A stretch of DNA of 64,000 bases from contig NZ_CP178208.1 of assembly GCF_047219225.1 (NCBI RefSeq), positions 3,038,001-3,102,000 of the forward strand, given 5' to 3'. Source of the DNA: IMCC45349 sp047219225. Its GTDB lineage: Bacteria > Bacteroidota > Bacteroidia > Flavobacteriales > Flavobacteriaceae. Positions within the stretch are counted from its first letter, which is position 1; every line of letters begins with the position of its first letter. The position numbers and the translations under genes were made by a program. This document shows positions 42,351-51,589 of this stretch, piece after piece. Below the pieces are notes generated by a model. It was not told the origin of the DNA. It saw nothing but the letters and a program-made list of their open reading frames with translations, and made no database searches.

Positions 42351-44357
42351 ATGAAAGCAACTACAAACTATACTAGCGAAATTGTATACGATAAAAAGAA
42401 TCTGAGCAAAAAAAAGCTATTAATTTTATATAAAAATATGCTGAAACCTAGGATGATAGAAGAAAAGATGTTAATTCTTCTACGTCAGGGTAAAATATCT
42501 AAATGGTTTTCGGGAATAGGTCAAGAAGCCATATCTGTTGGTGTAACAATGTCTCTTAACAAAGATGAGTACATTTTACCAATGCATAGAAATTTAGGTG
42601 TTTTTACAACTAGAGAAATTCCTTTATATAGATTATTCTCACAATGGCAAGGGAAAGCTAATGGTTTTACTAAAGGTAGAGATCGTTCTTTTCACTTTGG
42701 TACTCAGGAGTTCAATATTATTGGAATGATTTCTCATTTAGGACCACAATTAGGTGTAGCTGATGGTATTGCACTTGCTAACTTATTAAAAAAGAATAAT
42801 AAAGCAACTGTTGTTTTTTCTGGAGAAGGTGGTACAAGTGAAGGTGACTTTCATGAAGCATTAAACGTAGCTTCTGTTTGGGATTTGCCAGTAATTTTCT
42901 GTATCGAAAATAATGGTTATGGCTTATCAACACCAACTAGTGAACAGTATAATTGTAAAGATATTGCTGATAGAGGTAAAGGTTATGGTATAGATTCATT
43001 TATAATTGATGGTAATAATATATTAGAAGTTTACAATAAAGTTTCAAAGTTAATAGAAAGTGTTCGCAAACGACCAAGACCAATTTTAATTGAGTTTAAA
43101 ACATTTAGAATGCGTGGTCATGAAGAGGCGAGTGGTACAAAATATGTACCTAAAGATTTAATGGAATATTGGGCGAAAAAAGACCCTGTTGTAAACTTCC
43201 AGTCTTATTTAAAAGAAGAAGGTATTTTAACCGAAGCTCAAGAGGTTAAAATGAAAGAAGAAATCGTGAAAGAGATTCATGATAATTTAGAGTTAGCCTT
43301 TAACGAAGAGCAAATCACTCCAGATTTAATTAATGAGTTAAATGATGTGTATAAATCATTTAATTATGAGGAGTTTAAGGAAAATAAAGAAACTAAAGAA
43401 CTAAGATTGGTTGATGCTATTTCAGAAGGTTTAAAACAATCAATGCAAAAGCATGATGACTTAGTTATAATGGGACAAGATATTGCCGAATATGGAGGTG
43501 TTTTTAAGATAACTGAAGGCTTTGTAAATGAGTTTGGAAAAGAACGTGTTAGAAACACGCCTATTTGTGAATCTTCGATTATAGAAGCTGGAATGGGATT
43601 ATCAATTGCTGGTATTAAATCGGTTGTAGAATTACAATTTTCAGATTTTGTTACTTCTGGGTTTAATCCTGTAGTAAATTATTTAGCAAAATCACATTAT
43701 AGATGGAACCAAAGTGCCGATGTTGTATTAAGAATGCCATGTGGAGCAGGTGTAGCAGCTGGACCATTTCACTCACAAACTAACGAAGCTTGGTTTACTA
43801 AAACACCAGGATTAAAGGTTATCTATCCTGCATTTCCTTATGATGCTAAAGGTTTATTAGCAACTGCTATTAACGATCCAAACCCTGTACTGTTTTTTGA
43901 GCATAAAGCCTTATATAGAAGCATACGTCAAGACGTACCAACTGATTATTACACATTGCCTTTTGGTAAAGCATCATTATTAAAAGAAGGAAATGACGTT
44001 ACAATTATTTCTTATGGAGCAGCTGTACATTGGGCTTTAGATACTTTAAGTAAAAATACTGATATTTCGGCTGATTTAATTGATTTAAGATCATTACAGC
44101 CATTAGATACGGAAGCTATAATTAATTCTGTTAAAAGGACAGGGAAAGCAATTATATTACAAGAAGATTCTCTTTTTGGAAGTATTGCTAGTGATTTATC
44201 ATCTCTAATTATGGAAGAGTGTTTTGAGTACTTAGATGCGCCAGTAAAAAGAGTTGCGAGTATTGAAACACCAATCCCTTTTGCTCCTCAATTAGAACAA
44301 CAATATTTACCTAAAAACAGATTTGAAGAGGAATTACAAGCCTTACTAGATTATTAA
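42351..44357 (+). CDS. Fused alpha-keto acid dehydrogenase E1 (alpha plus beta)
   Basis: The ATG at 42351 gives 668 residues. The first half is an E1-alpha with the TPP motif GEGGTSEGDFHEALNVASVW...ENNGYGL; the second half (from LRLVDAISEGLKQSMQKHD) is an E1-beta with VIMGQDIAEYGGVFKITEGF and a transketolase-type C-terminal domain. The fused enzyme decarboxylates a 2-oxo acid and passes the acyl group to an E2 lipoyl component; branched-chain 2-oxo acids are the likely substrates. An upstream TTG at 42279 is unlikely because the promoter lies in between. It overlaps the next gene by one base. Confidence 0.92.
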   Translation: MKATTNYTSEIVYDKKNLSKKKLLILYKNMLKPRMIEEKMLILLRQGKISKWFSGIGQEAISVGVTMSLNKDEYILPMHRNLGVFTTREIPLYRLFSQWQGKANGFTKGRDRSFHFGTQEFNIIGMISHLGPQLGVADGIALANLLKKNNKATVVFSGEGGTSEGDFHEALNVASVWDLPVIFCIENNGYGLSTPTSEQYNCKDIADRGKGYGIDSFIIDGNNILEVYNKVSKLIESVRKRPRPILIEFKTFRMRGHEEASGTKYVPKDLMEYWAKKDPVVNFQSYLKEEGILTEAQEVKMKEEIVKEIHDNLELAFNEEQITPDLINELNDVYKSFNYEEFKENKETKELRLVDAISEGLKQSMQKHDDLVIMGQDIAEYGGVFKITEGFVNEFGKERVRNTPICESSIIEAGMGLSIAGIKSVVELQFSDFVTSGFNPVVNYLAKSHYRWNQSADVVLRMPCGAGVAAGPFHSQTNEAWFTKTPGLKVIYPAFPYDAKGLLATAINDPNPVLFFEHKALYRSIRQDVPTDYYTLPFGKASLLKEGNDVTIISYGAAVHWALDTLSKNTDISADLIDLRSLQPLDTEAIINSVKRTGKAIILQEDSLFGSIASDLSSLIMEECFEYLDAPVKRVASIETPIPFAPQLEQQYLPKNRFEEELQALLDY

Positions 44358-45232
44358 TGGGTTATTTAGAAACATTTATTAATACCTTATTAGGAATGTT
44401 AGACTGGACGTGGCGTTCTATAGTCTTTCAGGTAGATTGGACTCAAAACTATTTTTGGGGTTTAGTTGGTATTTCCTTGGTCGTTTGGGTGTTAGAAATT
44501 GTTTTTCCATGGCGTAAACAACAAGCAGCTTTTAGAAAAGATTTTTGGCTAGATGCATTTTATATGTTCTTCAACTTTTTTGTATTTGCTATTATTGTAA
44601 GTGGTTTTTATGAGGTTGTAAATAAGTTTGCTATTGATGTTTTAGGAATAAATTTTAAGTCATTAGCAATTATTAATTTATCCGATTTACCTACTTGGAG
44701 TCAGTTACTTATTTTCTTTATAGTTTTAGATTTTGTGCAATGGTTTACACATGTGATGTTGCATCGTTTTGAATTTTTATGGCGTTTTCATAAAGTACAT
44801 CATTCTGTAAAAGAAATGGGGTTTGCAGCACATTTGCGTTATCATTGGATGGAAAATATCTTATACAAACCTTTAAAAGTCTTAGCTGTGATGTTACTTG
44901 GTGGTTTTGAACCTGAACAAGCTTTTATAGTACATTTTATTGCGATAACTATTGGGCATTTAAATCATGCCAATATAAAATTAGATTACGGTCCTTTAAA
45001 ATACATTTTTAACAATCCAATAATGCATTTATATCATCATGCATATTCATTGCCAAAAGAGCGTTTTCATGGTGTTAATTTTGGAATTAGCTTAAGTGTT
45101 TGGGATTATATTTTTAAAACTAATTATATCCCAGAAAATAGTGGAACTATTAAGCTTGGATATAGTGATGATACTAAAATGCCGAAAAGTTTTATAGGTC
45201 AGTTATTTTATGGTTTTAAGAAAAGTGAATAA
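44357..45232 (+). CDS. Sterol desaturase/fatty acid hydroxylase family membrane protein
   Basis: The 291-residue protein has several membrane helices and the His clusters of the family: HVMLHR, HKVHHS and, later, MHLYHHAY, which bind a di-iron site. It thus resembles fatty acid or carotenoid hydroxylases and desaturases. The TAATG overlap with the E1 gene couples their translation. The substrate is unknown. A bidirectional terminator follows the stop. Confidence 0.92.
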   Translation: MGYLETFINTLLGMLDWTWRSIVFQVDWTQNYFWGLVGISLVVWVLEIVFPWRKQQAAFRKDFWLDAFYMFFNFFVFAIIVSGFYEVVNKFAIDVLGINFKSLAIINLSDLPTWSQLLIFFIVLDFVQWFTHVMLHRFEFLWRFHKVHHSVKEMGFAAHLRYHWMENILYKPLKVLAVMLLGGFEPEQAFIVHFIAITIGHLNHANIKLDYGPLKYIFNNPIMHLYHHAYSLPKERFHGVNFGISLSVWDYIFKTNYIPENSGTIKLGYSDDTKMPKSFIGQLFYGFKKSE

Positions 45233-45235
45233 AAG

Positions 45236-45263
45236 AAAAGCCTATCATTTGATAGGCTTTTTT
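45236..45263. terminator. Bidirectional terminator between desaturase-family gene and exbD
   Basis: GCCTATC (45240-45246) pairs with GATAGGC (45251-45257) around ATTT, with an A-run before and T6 after. It lies between two convergent stop codons. Confidence 0.88.
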
Positions 45264-45270
45264 GTTTAAG

Positions 45271-45831
45271 CTAACGTGTACTTGCTTCCGATAAAATAAA
45301 AGGGAAAACCTCTTTTAGTTCTTTAATCTCGTCTTTAGTTAATTGCTCTGTAGATTTATTAAATCTAGTTTTAGCATAGTTGGCTCTTAGTTCATAATAA
45401 GCTTTTGTAATTTCATCTTGTAAACCAATAAATGCTTCATATGTCGACTCTGGATGTGTTTGCAATGATACTACAGCTTTTTTTGGATTGTCTGAGGAGT
45501 TGCTAAGTTTAGCTCCAAAACAATAGTTACAGCTATTGTCACCATTGTTATCAATAAACCTTTTTGTAATGTCTTTAACTTCAGATAAACTGACCACTTT
45601 ATCTTCAATCATGACTTGATTTTTATTGTTTAAAATAATTTGCAAAATATTCCTGTCATGAATATCTGTATTACAATTTTGTCCATCAGGACACTTCTTT
45701 GGAAGTTTTCGGTTAAAACCTTGATCGTCTGGAATTACTGCTGTTACTAGAAAAAAGACTAATAACAAAAAGGCAATGTCTGCCATTGAACCAGCGTTTA
45801 CTTCTGGTCTGGATCGTTTTGATTGTCTCAT
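45271..45831 (-). CDS. exbD: Biopolymer transporter ExbD-like protein
   Basis: The N-terminal VNAGSMADIAFLLLVFFLVT is the standard ExbD membrane helix with the critical Asp. The periplasmic domain of about 140 residues follows, with PDDQGFNRKLPKKCPDGQNC and a pair of cysteines. ExbD works with ExbB to energise TonB, but no exbB or tonB is beside it here. A possible alternative is a MotB/TolR-like partner of another pump. The gene stands alone between two terminators. Confidence 0.88.
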   Translation of the reverse strand: MRQSKRSRPEVNAGSMADIAFLLLVFFLVTAVIPDDQGFNRKLPKKCPDGQNCNTDIHDRNILQIILNNKNQVMIEDKVVSLSEVKDITKRFIDNNGDNSCNYCFGAKLSNSSDNPKKAVVSLQTHPESTYEAFIGLQDEITKAYYELRANYAKTRFNKSTEQLTKDEIKELKEVFPFILSEASTR

Positions 45832-45884
45832 AATTAAAAATTTAAAATGTTAATGAGCTAATACATTCTCAAAAACGATACCAT

Positions 45885-45920
45885 AAAAAAAAGCCTAAGT
45901 AAATACTACTTAGGCTTTTT
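45885..45920. terminator. Terminator of the small membrane protein gene
   Basis: GCCTAAGTA (45893-45901) pairs with TACTTAGGC (45907-45915) around AATAC, with A8 before and T5 after. It follows the stop of the minus-strand gene at 45940 and also can stop plus-strand reading. Confidence 0.88.
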
Positions 45921-45939
45921 AAGTTTTAGCTGTTTTAAA

Positions 45940-46368
45940 TTATGATAAAACACCTTTAGCTTTTTGGTCTTTAGAATACCAAATTAAAAATACACAAACC
46001 ACAAATACCACAATTGGCATTATCATACGAGCGCCACTTAATTCAATATAATCTTGCATAAAGAAATTATAGACTTGCTGTGCAATTACTCCTATAAATG
46101 ATAGAATGAATAATGAAACTGCCCATTTTTTTCTTACTAATAGGCCAATGCATCCTAGTAATCCTGCAAAAACAGATATTGCGAATGCTGCAGTTACCCA
46201 AGCAGGAATATTTGCATAAAAAGCTTGTTCTGCCTCTGGAAGTGCTTGTAGCATATCGTCGGTCATATAGGCTTGTCCAATGTAAGCCATAACTCCCATT
46301 GCATTCCAGATTAATGCGATAATACTGATAATCCAAAAACCGATTCCTGGTTTGTTTGTGTTAGTCAT
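45940..46368 (-). CDS. Conserved four-helix membrane protein
   Basis: The 142-residue protein has four predicted membrane helices (about residues 10-32, 57-77, 83-103 and 112-135). The conserved-looking features are GFWIISIIALIWNAMGVMAY and QAYMTDDMLQALPEAEQAFY, an amphipathic segment on the outside. Homologues in Flavobacteriaceae are sometimes labelled sugar transporter, but no transport motif is visible here. It is a stand-alone gene with its own terminator. Function is unknown. Confidence 0.72.
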   Translation of the reverse strand: MTNTNKPGIGFWIISIIALIWNAMGVMAYIGQAYMTDDMLQALPEAEQAFYANIPAWVTAAFAISVFAGLLGCIGLLVRKKWAVSLFILSFIGVIAQQVYNFFMQDYIELSGARMIMPIVVFVVCVFLIWYSKDQKAKGVLS

Positions 46369-46621
46369 AATAGTTAGTTTTTTAGTTAGTAAATGCTTGT
46401 TATAAAGCTGTTATATATTGAACAATTTAGGAATAATCAGTAATAATTACAAATTAGGTGTAGGTGTTAACTATAATAATTAGATTAAAATTCTTAACTG
46501 TTATAGCTGATTTTTAGAATAAAAAATGTAATTCTATTCATAAATTATGGGTGTAAAATAGGTCTTAAAAAAATCTTGTAAATTTTCTCAAATTAATGCT
46601 TTAAAAGCTAATCAAAGATGT

Positions 46622-46629
46622 TATTTTTG
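46622..46629 (+). promoter_or_regulatory. Predicted -7 box of the helicase gene
   Basis: TATTTTTG is an exact TAnnTTTG match that ends 19 bases before the ATG at 46649. No -33 box is obvious. Confidence 0.45.
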
Positions 46630-46648
46630 CAAATCAGCAAATTTGAAC

Positions 46649-48202
46649 ATGACTTTATCTACATCAGAATTAGAAGAAAGAAAAACTGGCAAAGACTTAT
46701 ATAGTTATCAAAAAGGAGCCATTAATAAAATATTTGAGTGTTTTGATAATGCTCCAGATGATTATCACTTATTATATCAATTACCTACAGGTGGTGGTAA
46801 AACGGTTATTTTCTCTGAAATTGTTAGACAATACCTAAAAAATCATAACAAGAGAGTTTTAGTTATGACACACAGAATTGAGCTTTGTAAACAAACATCT
46901 ACAATGCTTACTGAATTTGGTGTTATGAACAAAGTTGTTGATAGTAAAGCAAAACTAGATGATCAAAACGATTATCAATGTTTTGTAGCTATGGTAGAAA
47001 CACTTAATAATAGATTAAAAGATGATAAGCTTGATATCTCAGATATAGGTCTGGTAATTATTGATGAAGCACATTACAATTCTTTTACTAAACTGTTTAA
47101 GTTTTTTGATAAATCCTTTGTTTTAGGTGTAACAGCAACACCTTTAAGTTCTAATATTGAATTACCAATGACAGACAACTATAATGAACTTATAGTTGGT
47201 GAAAGTATTGAGTCTTTAATTGAAAATAAGTTTTTATCACGTGCCGAAATGTTTTCTTATAATGTAGGTCTTACTTCACTTGTAGTAGGAGCTAATGGTG
47301 ATTATACTGTAAAGTCTTCAGAAGATTTATATACAAATAATGAAATGTTATCTAAACTTATGGATGCTTATCAAGAGCGTTGTAAAGGAAAGAAGACATT
47401 AATATTCAATAATGGTATTAACACCTCTTTGTATGTATATGATTTATTTAGAACAGCTGGATATCCAATAGCTCATTTAGACAATACAGCGTCAAAGAAG
47501 GAACGTGCTGCTATCTTAAAATGGTTTAAAGAAACGCCAGATGCTATATTAACATCAGTAAGTATATTAACTACAGGTTTTGATGAGCCTAGTGTAGAAG
47601 CCATTATACTTAACAGAGCAACAAAGTCATTGACTTTATATTATCAAATGATTGGTCGTGGCTCAAGGATTTATAAAGACAAGGATACATTTGATGTAAT
47701 TGATTTAGGAAATAACTTTCATAGATTTGGTCCTTGGGGAAGTGGTAATTTAGATTGGCAACGTATATTTAAATCACCTAATTATTATTTAGATGGTCTT
47801 TTAAATGATGAAGATATTGAAGCTAACTTCAAGTATGTAATGCCTGATGATATTCGTTCGGAATTTGCAAAATCTGAAGATGTTTACTTTGATATTAACA
47901 AAACATATATCCAAGCTATAAGAAATGGCGAGTCTTCAAAAGTTGTTTTAAAGCGTTCTATTGAGCAACATGGTAAAATATGTATTGAAAATAGCGAAGA
48001 TATGTTTGATGCATTATTACTAATGAAATTACTTGATGATGATATAGACTATAGAATTCATCGCTATTCTAAGTGTATTAGCAAGAGCACGCATAACTTT
48101 TTAACTTGGTTAAAGGATGACTATAAGAAGAAATTACGCTCTTATATCAGGGAAAATTTCGATACTGTTTTTGAGAGTATTTATGGTTATATTCCTGAAT
48201 AA
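46649..48202 (+). CDS. SF2 DEAD/DEAH-box helicase
   Basis: The ATG at 46649 gives 517 residues. Motif I is QLPTGGGKTVIF, motif II is VIIDEAHYN, motif III is LGVTATP, and motif VI is QMIGRGSRIYK. The protein resembles the SSL2/UvrB-like group with no nuclease domain visible. The last about 150 residues are a separate domain without a known name. It may act in repair, RNA processing or restriction; no methylase or nuclease gene is next to it. It is transcribed alone from a TATTTTTG promoter box. Confidence 0.92.
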   Translation: MTLSTSELEERKTGKDLYSYQKGAINKIFECFDNAPDDYHLLYQLPTGGGKTVIFSEIVRQYLKNHNKRVLVMTHRIELCKQTSTMLTEFGVMNKVVDSKAKLDDQNDYQCFVAMVETLNNRLKDDKLDISDIGLVIIDEAHYNSFTKLFKFFDKSFVLGVTATPLSSNIELPMTDNYNELIVGESIESLIENKFLSRAEMFSYNVGLTSLVVGANGDYTVKSSEDLYTNNEMLSKLMDAYQERCKGKKTLIFNNGINTSLYVYDLFRTAGYPIAHLDNTASKKERAAILKWFKETPDAILTSVSILTTGFDEPSVEAIILNRATKSLTLYYQMIGRGSRIYKDKDTFDVIDLGNNFHRFGPWGSGNLDWQRIFKSPNYYLDGLLNDEDIEANFKYVMPDDIRSEFAKSEDVYFDINKTYIQAIRNGESSKVVLKRSIEQHGKICIENSEDMFDALLLMKLLDDDIDYRIHRYSKCISKSTHNFLTWLKDDYKKKLRSYIRENFDTVFESIYGYIPE

Positions 48203-48297
48203 ATAAGTCATTTTTCTTGTTAATAAACTGATAGTTAAATTTCTTACTTTTTGAGTTTTGTTTCATAAATTGCTTGTCAAATACAAAGCAATTACAA

Positions 48298-51200
48298 ATG
48301 AAACAACCGACTATTCTTGTGCTGCTATTACTTTTCTTAGGCACAGGGTTATCTCATGGACAAAAACAAAAAAAGAATGATAAGCAACCACTGGACGAAA
48401 TTAGTTTAAGTGGTTTAAAATGGCGTAGTGTAGGACCTTCGTTAACTTCTGGTAGAATATCAGATGTTGCCGTTAATCCTAACAACCCATTTGAGTATTA
48501 TGTAGCTACATCTGCAGGTGGTGTATGGAAAACTATTAATTCTGGATTAGAGTACACACCAATTTTTGATGCTCAAGGGTCATATTCTATTGGATGTATT
48601 ACTATGGATCCTAATAACTCAAATGTAATTTGGGTAGGAACAGGTGAAAATAACAACCAACGTTCAGTGTCTTATGGAGATGGTATCTATAAATCTATTG
48701 ATGGAGGAAAAACTTGGGAACACAAAGGTTTAAAAATGTCTGAGCACATTGGAAAAATTATTGTGCATCCAGACAATTCAAACATTATTTATGTAGCTGC
48801 TATTGGACCATTATGGAGTAAAGGTGGTGATAGAGGTTTATACAAGAGTGAAGATGGTGGAGATACTTGGAATGCTATTTTAACTGTTGATGAGCACACT
48901 GGTGTAAATGATGTAGTTATGGATCCAAGAAATCCTGAAGTGTTATATGCTTCTACATTACAACGTAGACGTCATGTTTATACGTATGTTGGTGGTGGAC
49001 CAGGTTCTGGAATGCATAAAAGTGTAGATGGAGGAAACACGTGGACTAAAATTCAAAAAGGATTACCATCAAATGAGTTAGGACGTATTGGTTTAGCAAT
49101 TTCTCCAGCAAACCCTGAAATTATTTATGCCATTGTAGAAGCTGCTGAAAGAAAAGGTGGTTTTTATAAATCAACTAACAGAGGCGCAAGTTGGGAAAAG
49201 CAGAGTAGTCATGTAACAAGTGGTAACTATTATCAAGAGATAATAGCAGATCCAGTTGATGAAAACACTGTATATTCTATGGATACTTGGATGTCTGTAA
49301 CACATGATGGTGGAAAAACATTTAAAAATGTTGGTGAAGACTTTAAGCACGTAGATAACCATTGTATGTGGATAAACCCAAATAACAATAAACATTGGTT
49401 AGTAGGATGTGATGGTGGTATGTACGAAACTTTCGATGCTGCTAAACATTGGGATTTTAAAGAAAACTTACCTGTAACTCAGTTTTATAAAGTAGCAGTA
49501 GATAATGCTGAGCCATTTTATAATATTTATGGAGGTACACAAGATAACTTTAGTTTAGGTGGACCATCAAGAGTAACTACAGCTCATGGCATTACAAATC
49601 AAGACTGGTTTATTACTCATGGAGGTGATGGTTTTGAGTCACAAGTAGATCCAAATAATCCTGATATTGTTTATGCACAATCACAATATGGTTGGTTAGT
49701 GCGCTTTGATAAAAAGAGTGGAGAAGAAGTAGGTATTCAACCTAAAGAACGTAAAGGTGAAGCAGCATATAAGTGGAATTGGGATGCACCATTAGCTGTA
49801 AGTAAGCATAAAAGTGGACGCTTATATTTTGCTGCAAATAAAGTATTTAAATCGGATGATTATGGAAATAGTTGGCAGGTAATTAGCGATGATTTATCAC
49901 GTCAAATAGATAGAAATACATTAAAAGTGTATGATCGTGTAGTGAGTATTGATGCAGTTATGAAAAACGGTTCTACATCTCCTTATGGAACTATTGTGGC
50001 ATTATCGGAATCTCCTTTAGATGCTAATTTTATTGCTATAGGTACAGACGATGGATTAATTCAAATTACTGAAGATGGTGGAAATACATGGCGTAAAGTT
50101 GATAATATTCCTGGGGCACCAAAACAATCGTATGTAAATAGTGTGTATTTATCTCAGCATGATGCAAATGTGATGTATGTGGCATTTAATCATCATAAGT
50201 ATGGTGACTTTAAACCTTATATATTCAAGTCTTCTGATAAAGGAAACTCATGGAAATCTATTAGCAATAACTTACCTGTAAGAGGTAGCGTATATGCTAT
50301 TGAAGAAGACCATAAAGACAAGAACTTAATCTTCTGTGGAACAGAATTCGGTGCATTTTTCTCACCTAATAGTGGCGGTCGTTGGAAACAATTAAGTAAT
50401 GGATTACCAACAATTGCTGTTAGAGATATTGCTATTCAACCACGTGAAAACGATTTGGTATTAGGAACATTTGGTAGAGGTTTTTATGTAATGGATGATT
50501 ACTCATCATTAAGAACTATTGAAAATGCAAAGCCAACTGATAAGGCTACTATTTACCCTATTAGAGAAGCATTAATGTGGGAAAAGAATATGCCACTTGG
50601 TTTACCAGGAAAAGCATTTCAAGGAGATAATTTCTATACAGCACCTAATTTAGGTCCAGAAGCCGTAATTACCTATTACTACGATAGTAATTTCAAGTCG
50701 CTTAAAGAACAACGTCAAGCTAATGAAAATGATTTGAAGAAATCTAAAAGTAGTGTTAGCTATCCTACTTACGATGAGCTTTCGGCTGAAGTAAATGAAG
50801 ATAAACCACAATTAGTATTTACTATTAAAGATGCTTCAGGAAACGTAGTGAAAAAGGTGTTTAAGAAACCTTCTAAAGGTTTACAACGTTTCCATTGGAA
50901 CTTAAGATACGAGCAAAATGTACCTGTTAATTTAAGTGGACCATCTTTCTATAACCCATTCGCTGGTATACCAGAAGGTACTTTAGTAAGTCCTGGTAAC
51001 TATACAGTAGAAATGCATAACTATCAAAATGGTATAATAACACAGTTAGTAGCTCCTGTTACTTTTTCGGTAAAAGCATTAGATAATACAGTTATGCCAG
51101 CAGCTGATCGTGCAGCTAAAGTAGCTTTTCAACGTGAAGTGTCTATGTTAGAAGGTGATATTCAAGCGAGTCAACGCATGTTATCAGAAATTAGAAACAA

Positions 51201-51582
51201 GCTTAAGTATATTAAGGAAGCGGTTAAGTTAACTGAACAACCAATGGGAACATTAGCAAGTAAAGTACGTGCTATAGAACTTAAGGTTAAGGATATTAAT
51301 ACAAAACTTAATGGTGATTCTGTAAAACGTCGTTTAGATATTCAAGAAGCACCAACGCCTTCAAACAGAATTGGAGCGATTGTTTATGAACAAAAATATT
51401 CAACAGCTGCACCTACACAAACACATATGGAGAGTTTTGCCATTGCAAAAGCAGAATTTACACCGTTAAAGCAGCAAATTATAGACTTATATAAAGTTGA
51501 CATTAAGCAGCTAGAAGATCAATTAAAACAAGTAGGAGCACCTTATACTCCAGGACGTTTTAAACCAAAACAACAACAATAA
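48298..51582 (+). CDS. Large VPS10/BNR-repeat secreted protein
   Basis: The ATG at 48298 gives a signal peptide (MKQPTILVLLLLFLGTGLSHG). A beta-propeller follows, with many Asp-box repeats of the type S-x-D-x-G-x-T-W (SIDGGKTWEHK, SEDGGDTWN, SVDGGNTWTK, TEDGGNTWRK). The ending is a coiled-coil-rich part (RAAKVAFQREVSMLEGDIQ). The family resembles sortilin/VPS10-type propellers and glycosyl hydrolase BNR proteins. No sialidase catalytic set is obvious, so a binding or stabilising role is more likely. It is followed by an S9 peptidase gene after seven bases. Confidence 0.88.
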   Translation: MKQPTILVLLLLFLGTGLSHGQKQKKNDKQPLDEISLSGLKWRSVGPSLTSGRISDVAVNPNNPFEYYVATSAGGVWKTINSGLEYTPIFDAQGSYSIGCITMDPNNSNVIWVGTGENNNQRSVSYGDGIYKSIDGGKTWEHKGLKMSEHIGKIIVHPDNSNIIYVAAIGPLWSKGGDRGLYKSEDGGDTWNAILTVDEHTGVNDVVMDPRNPEVLYASTLQRRRHVYTYVGGGPGSGMHKSVDGGNTWTKIQKGLPSNELGRIGLAISPANPEIIYAIVEAAERKGGFYKSTNRGASWEKQSSHVTSGNYYQEIIADPVDENTVYSMDTWMSVTHDGGKTFKNVGEDFKHVDNHCMWINPNNNKHWLVGCDGGMYETFDAAKHWDFKENLPVTQFYKVAVDNAEPFYNIYGGTQDNFSLGGPSRVTTAHGITNQDWFITHGGDGFESQVDPNNPDIVYAQSQYGWLVRFDKKSGEEVGIQPKERKGEAAYKWNWDAPLAVSKHKSGRLYFAANKVFKSDDYGNSWQVISDDLSRQIDRNTLKVYDRVVSIDAVMKNGSTSPYGTIVALSESPLDANFIAIGTDDGLIQITEDGGNTWRKVDNIPGAPKQSYVNSVYLSQHDANVMYVAFNHHKYGDFKPYIFKSSDKGNSWKSISNNLPVRGSVYAIEEDHKDKNLIFCGTEFGAFFSPNSGGRWKQLSNGLPTIAVRDIAIQPRENDLVLGTFGRGFYVMDDYSSLRTIENAKPTDKATIYPIREALMWEKNMPLGLPGKAFQGDNFYTAPNLGPEAVITYYYDSNFKSLKEQRQANENDLKKSKSSVSYPTYDELSAEVNEDKPQLVFTIKDASGNVVKKVFKKPSKGLQRFHWNLRYEQNVPVNLSGPSFYNPFAGIPEGTLVSPGNYTVEMHNYQNGIITQLVAPVTFSVKALDNTVMPAADRAAKVAFQREVSMLEGDIQASQRMLSEIRNKLKYIKEAVKLTEQPMGTLASKVRAIELKVKDINTKLNGDSVKRRLDIQEAPTPSNRIGAIVYEQKYSTAAPTQTHMESFAIAKAEFTPLKQQIIDLYKVDIKQLEDQLKQVGAPYTPGRFKPKQQQ

Positions 51583-51589
51583 CAATTAT

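Noticed and set aside
46067..46336. 89-residue frame inside the four-helix membrane protein gene, same strand
   Set aside because: It is a shifted frame with Cys/Arg/Ser-rich low-quality sequence, fully contained in the real gene.
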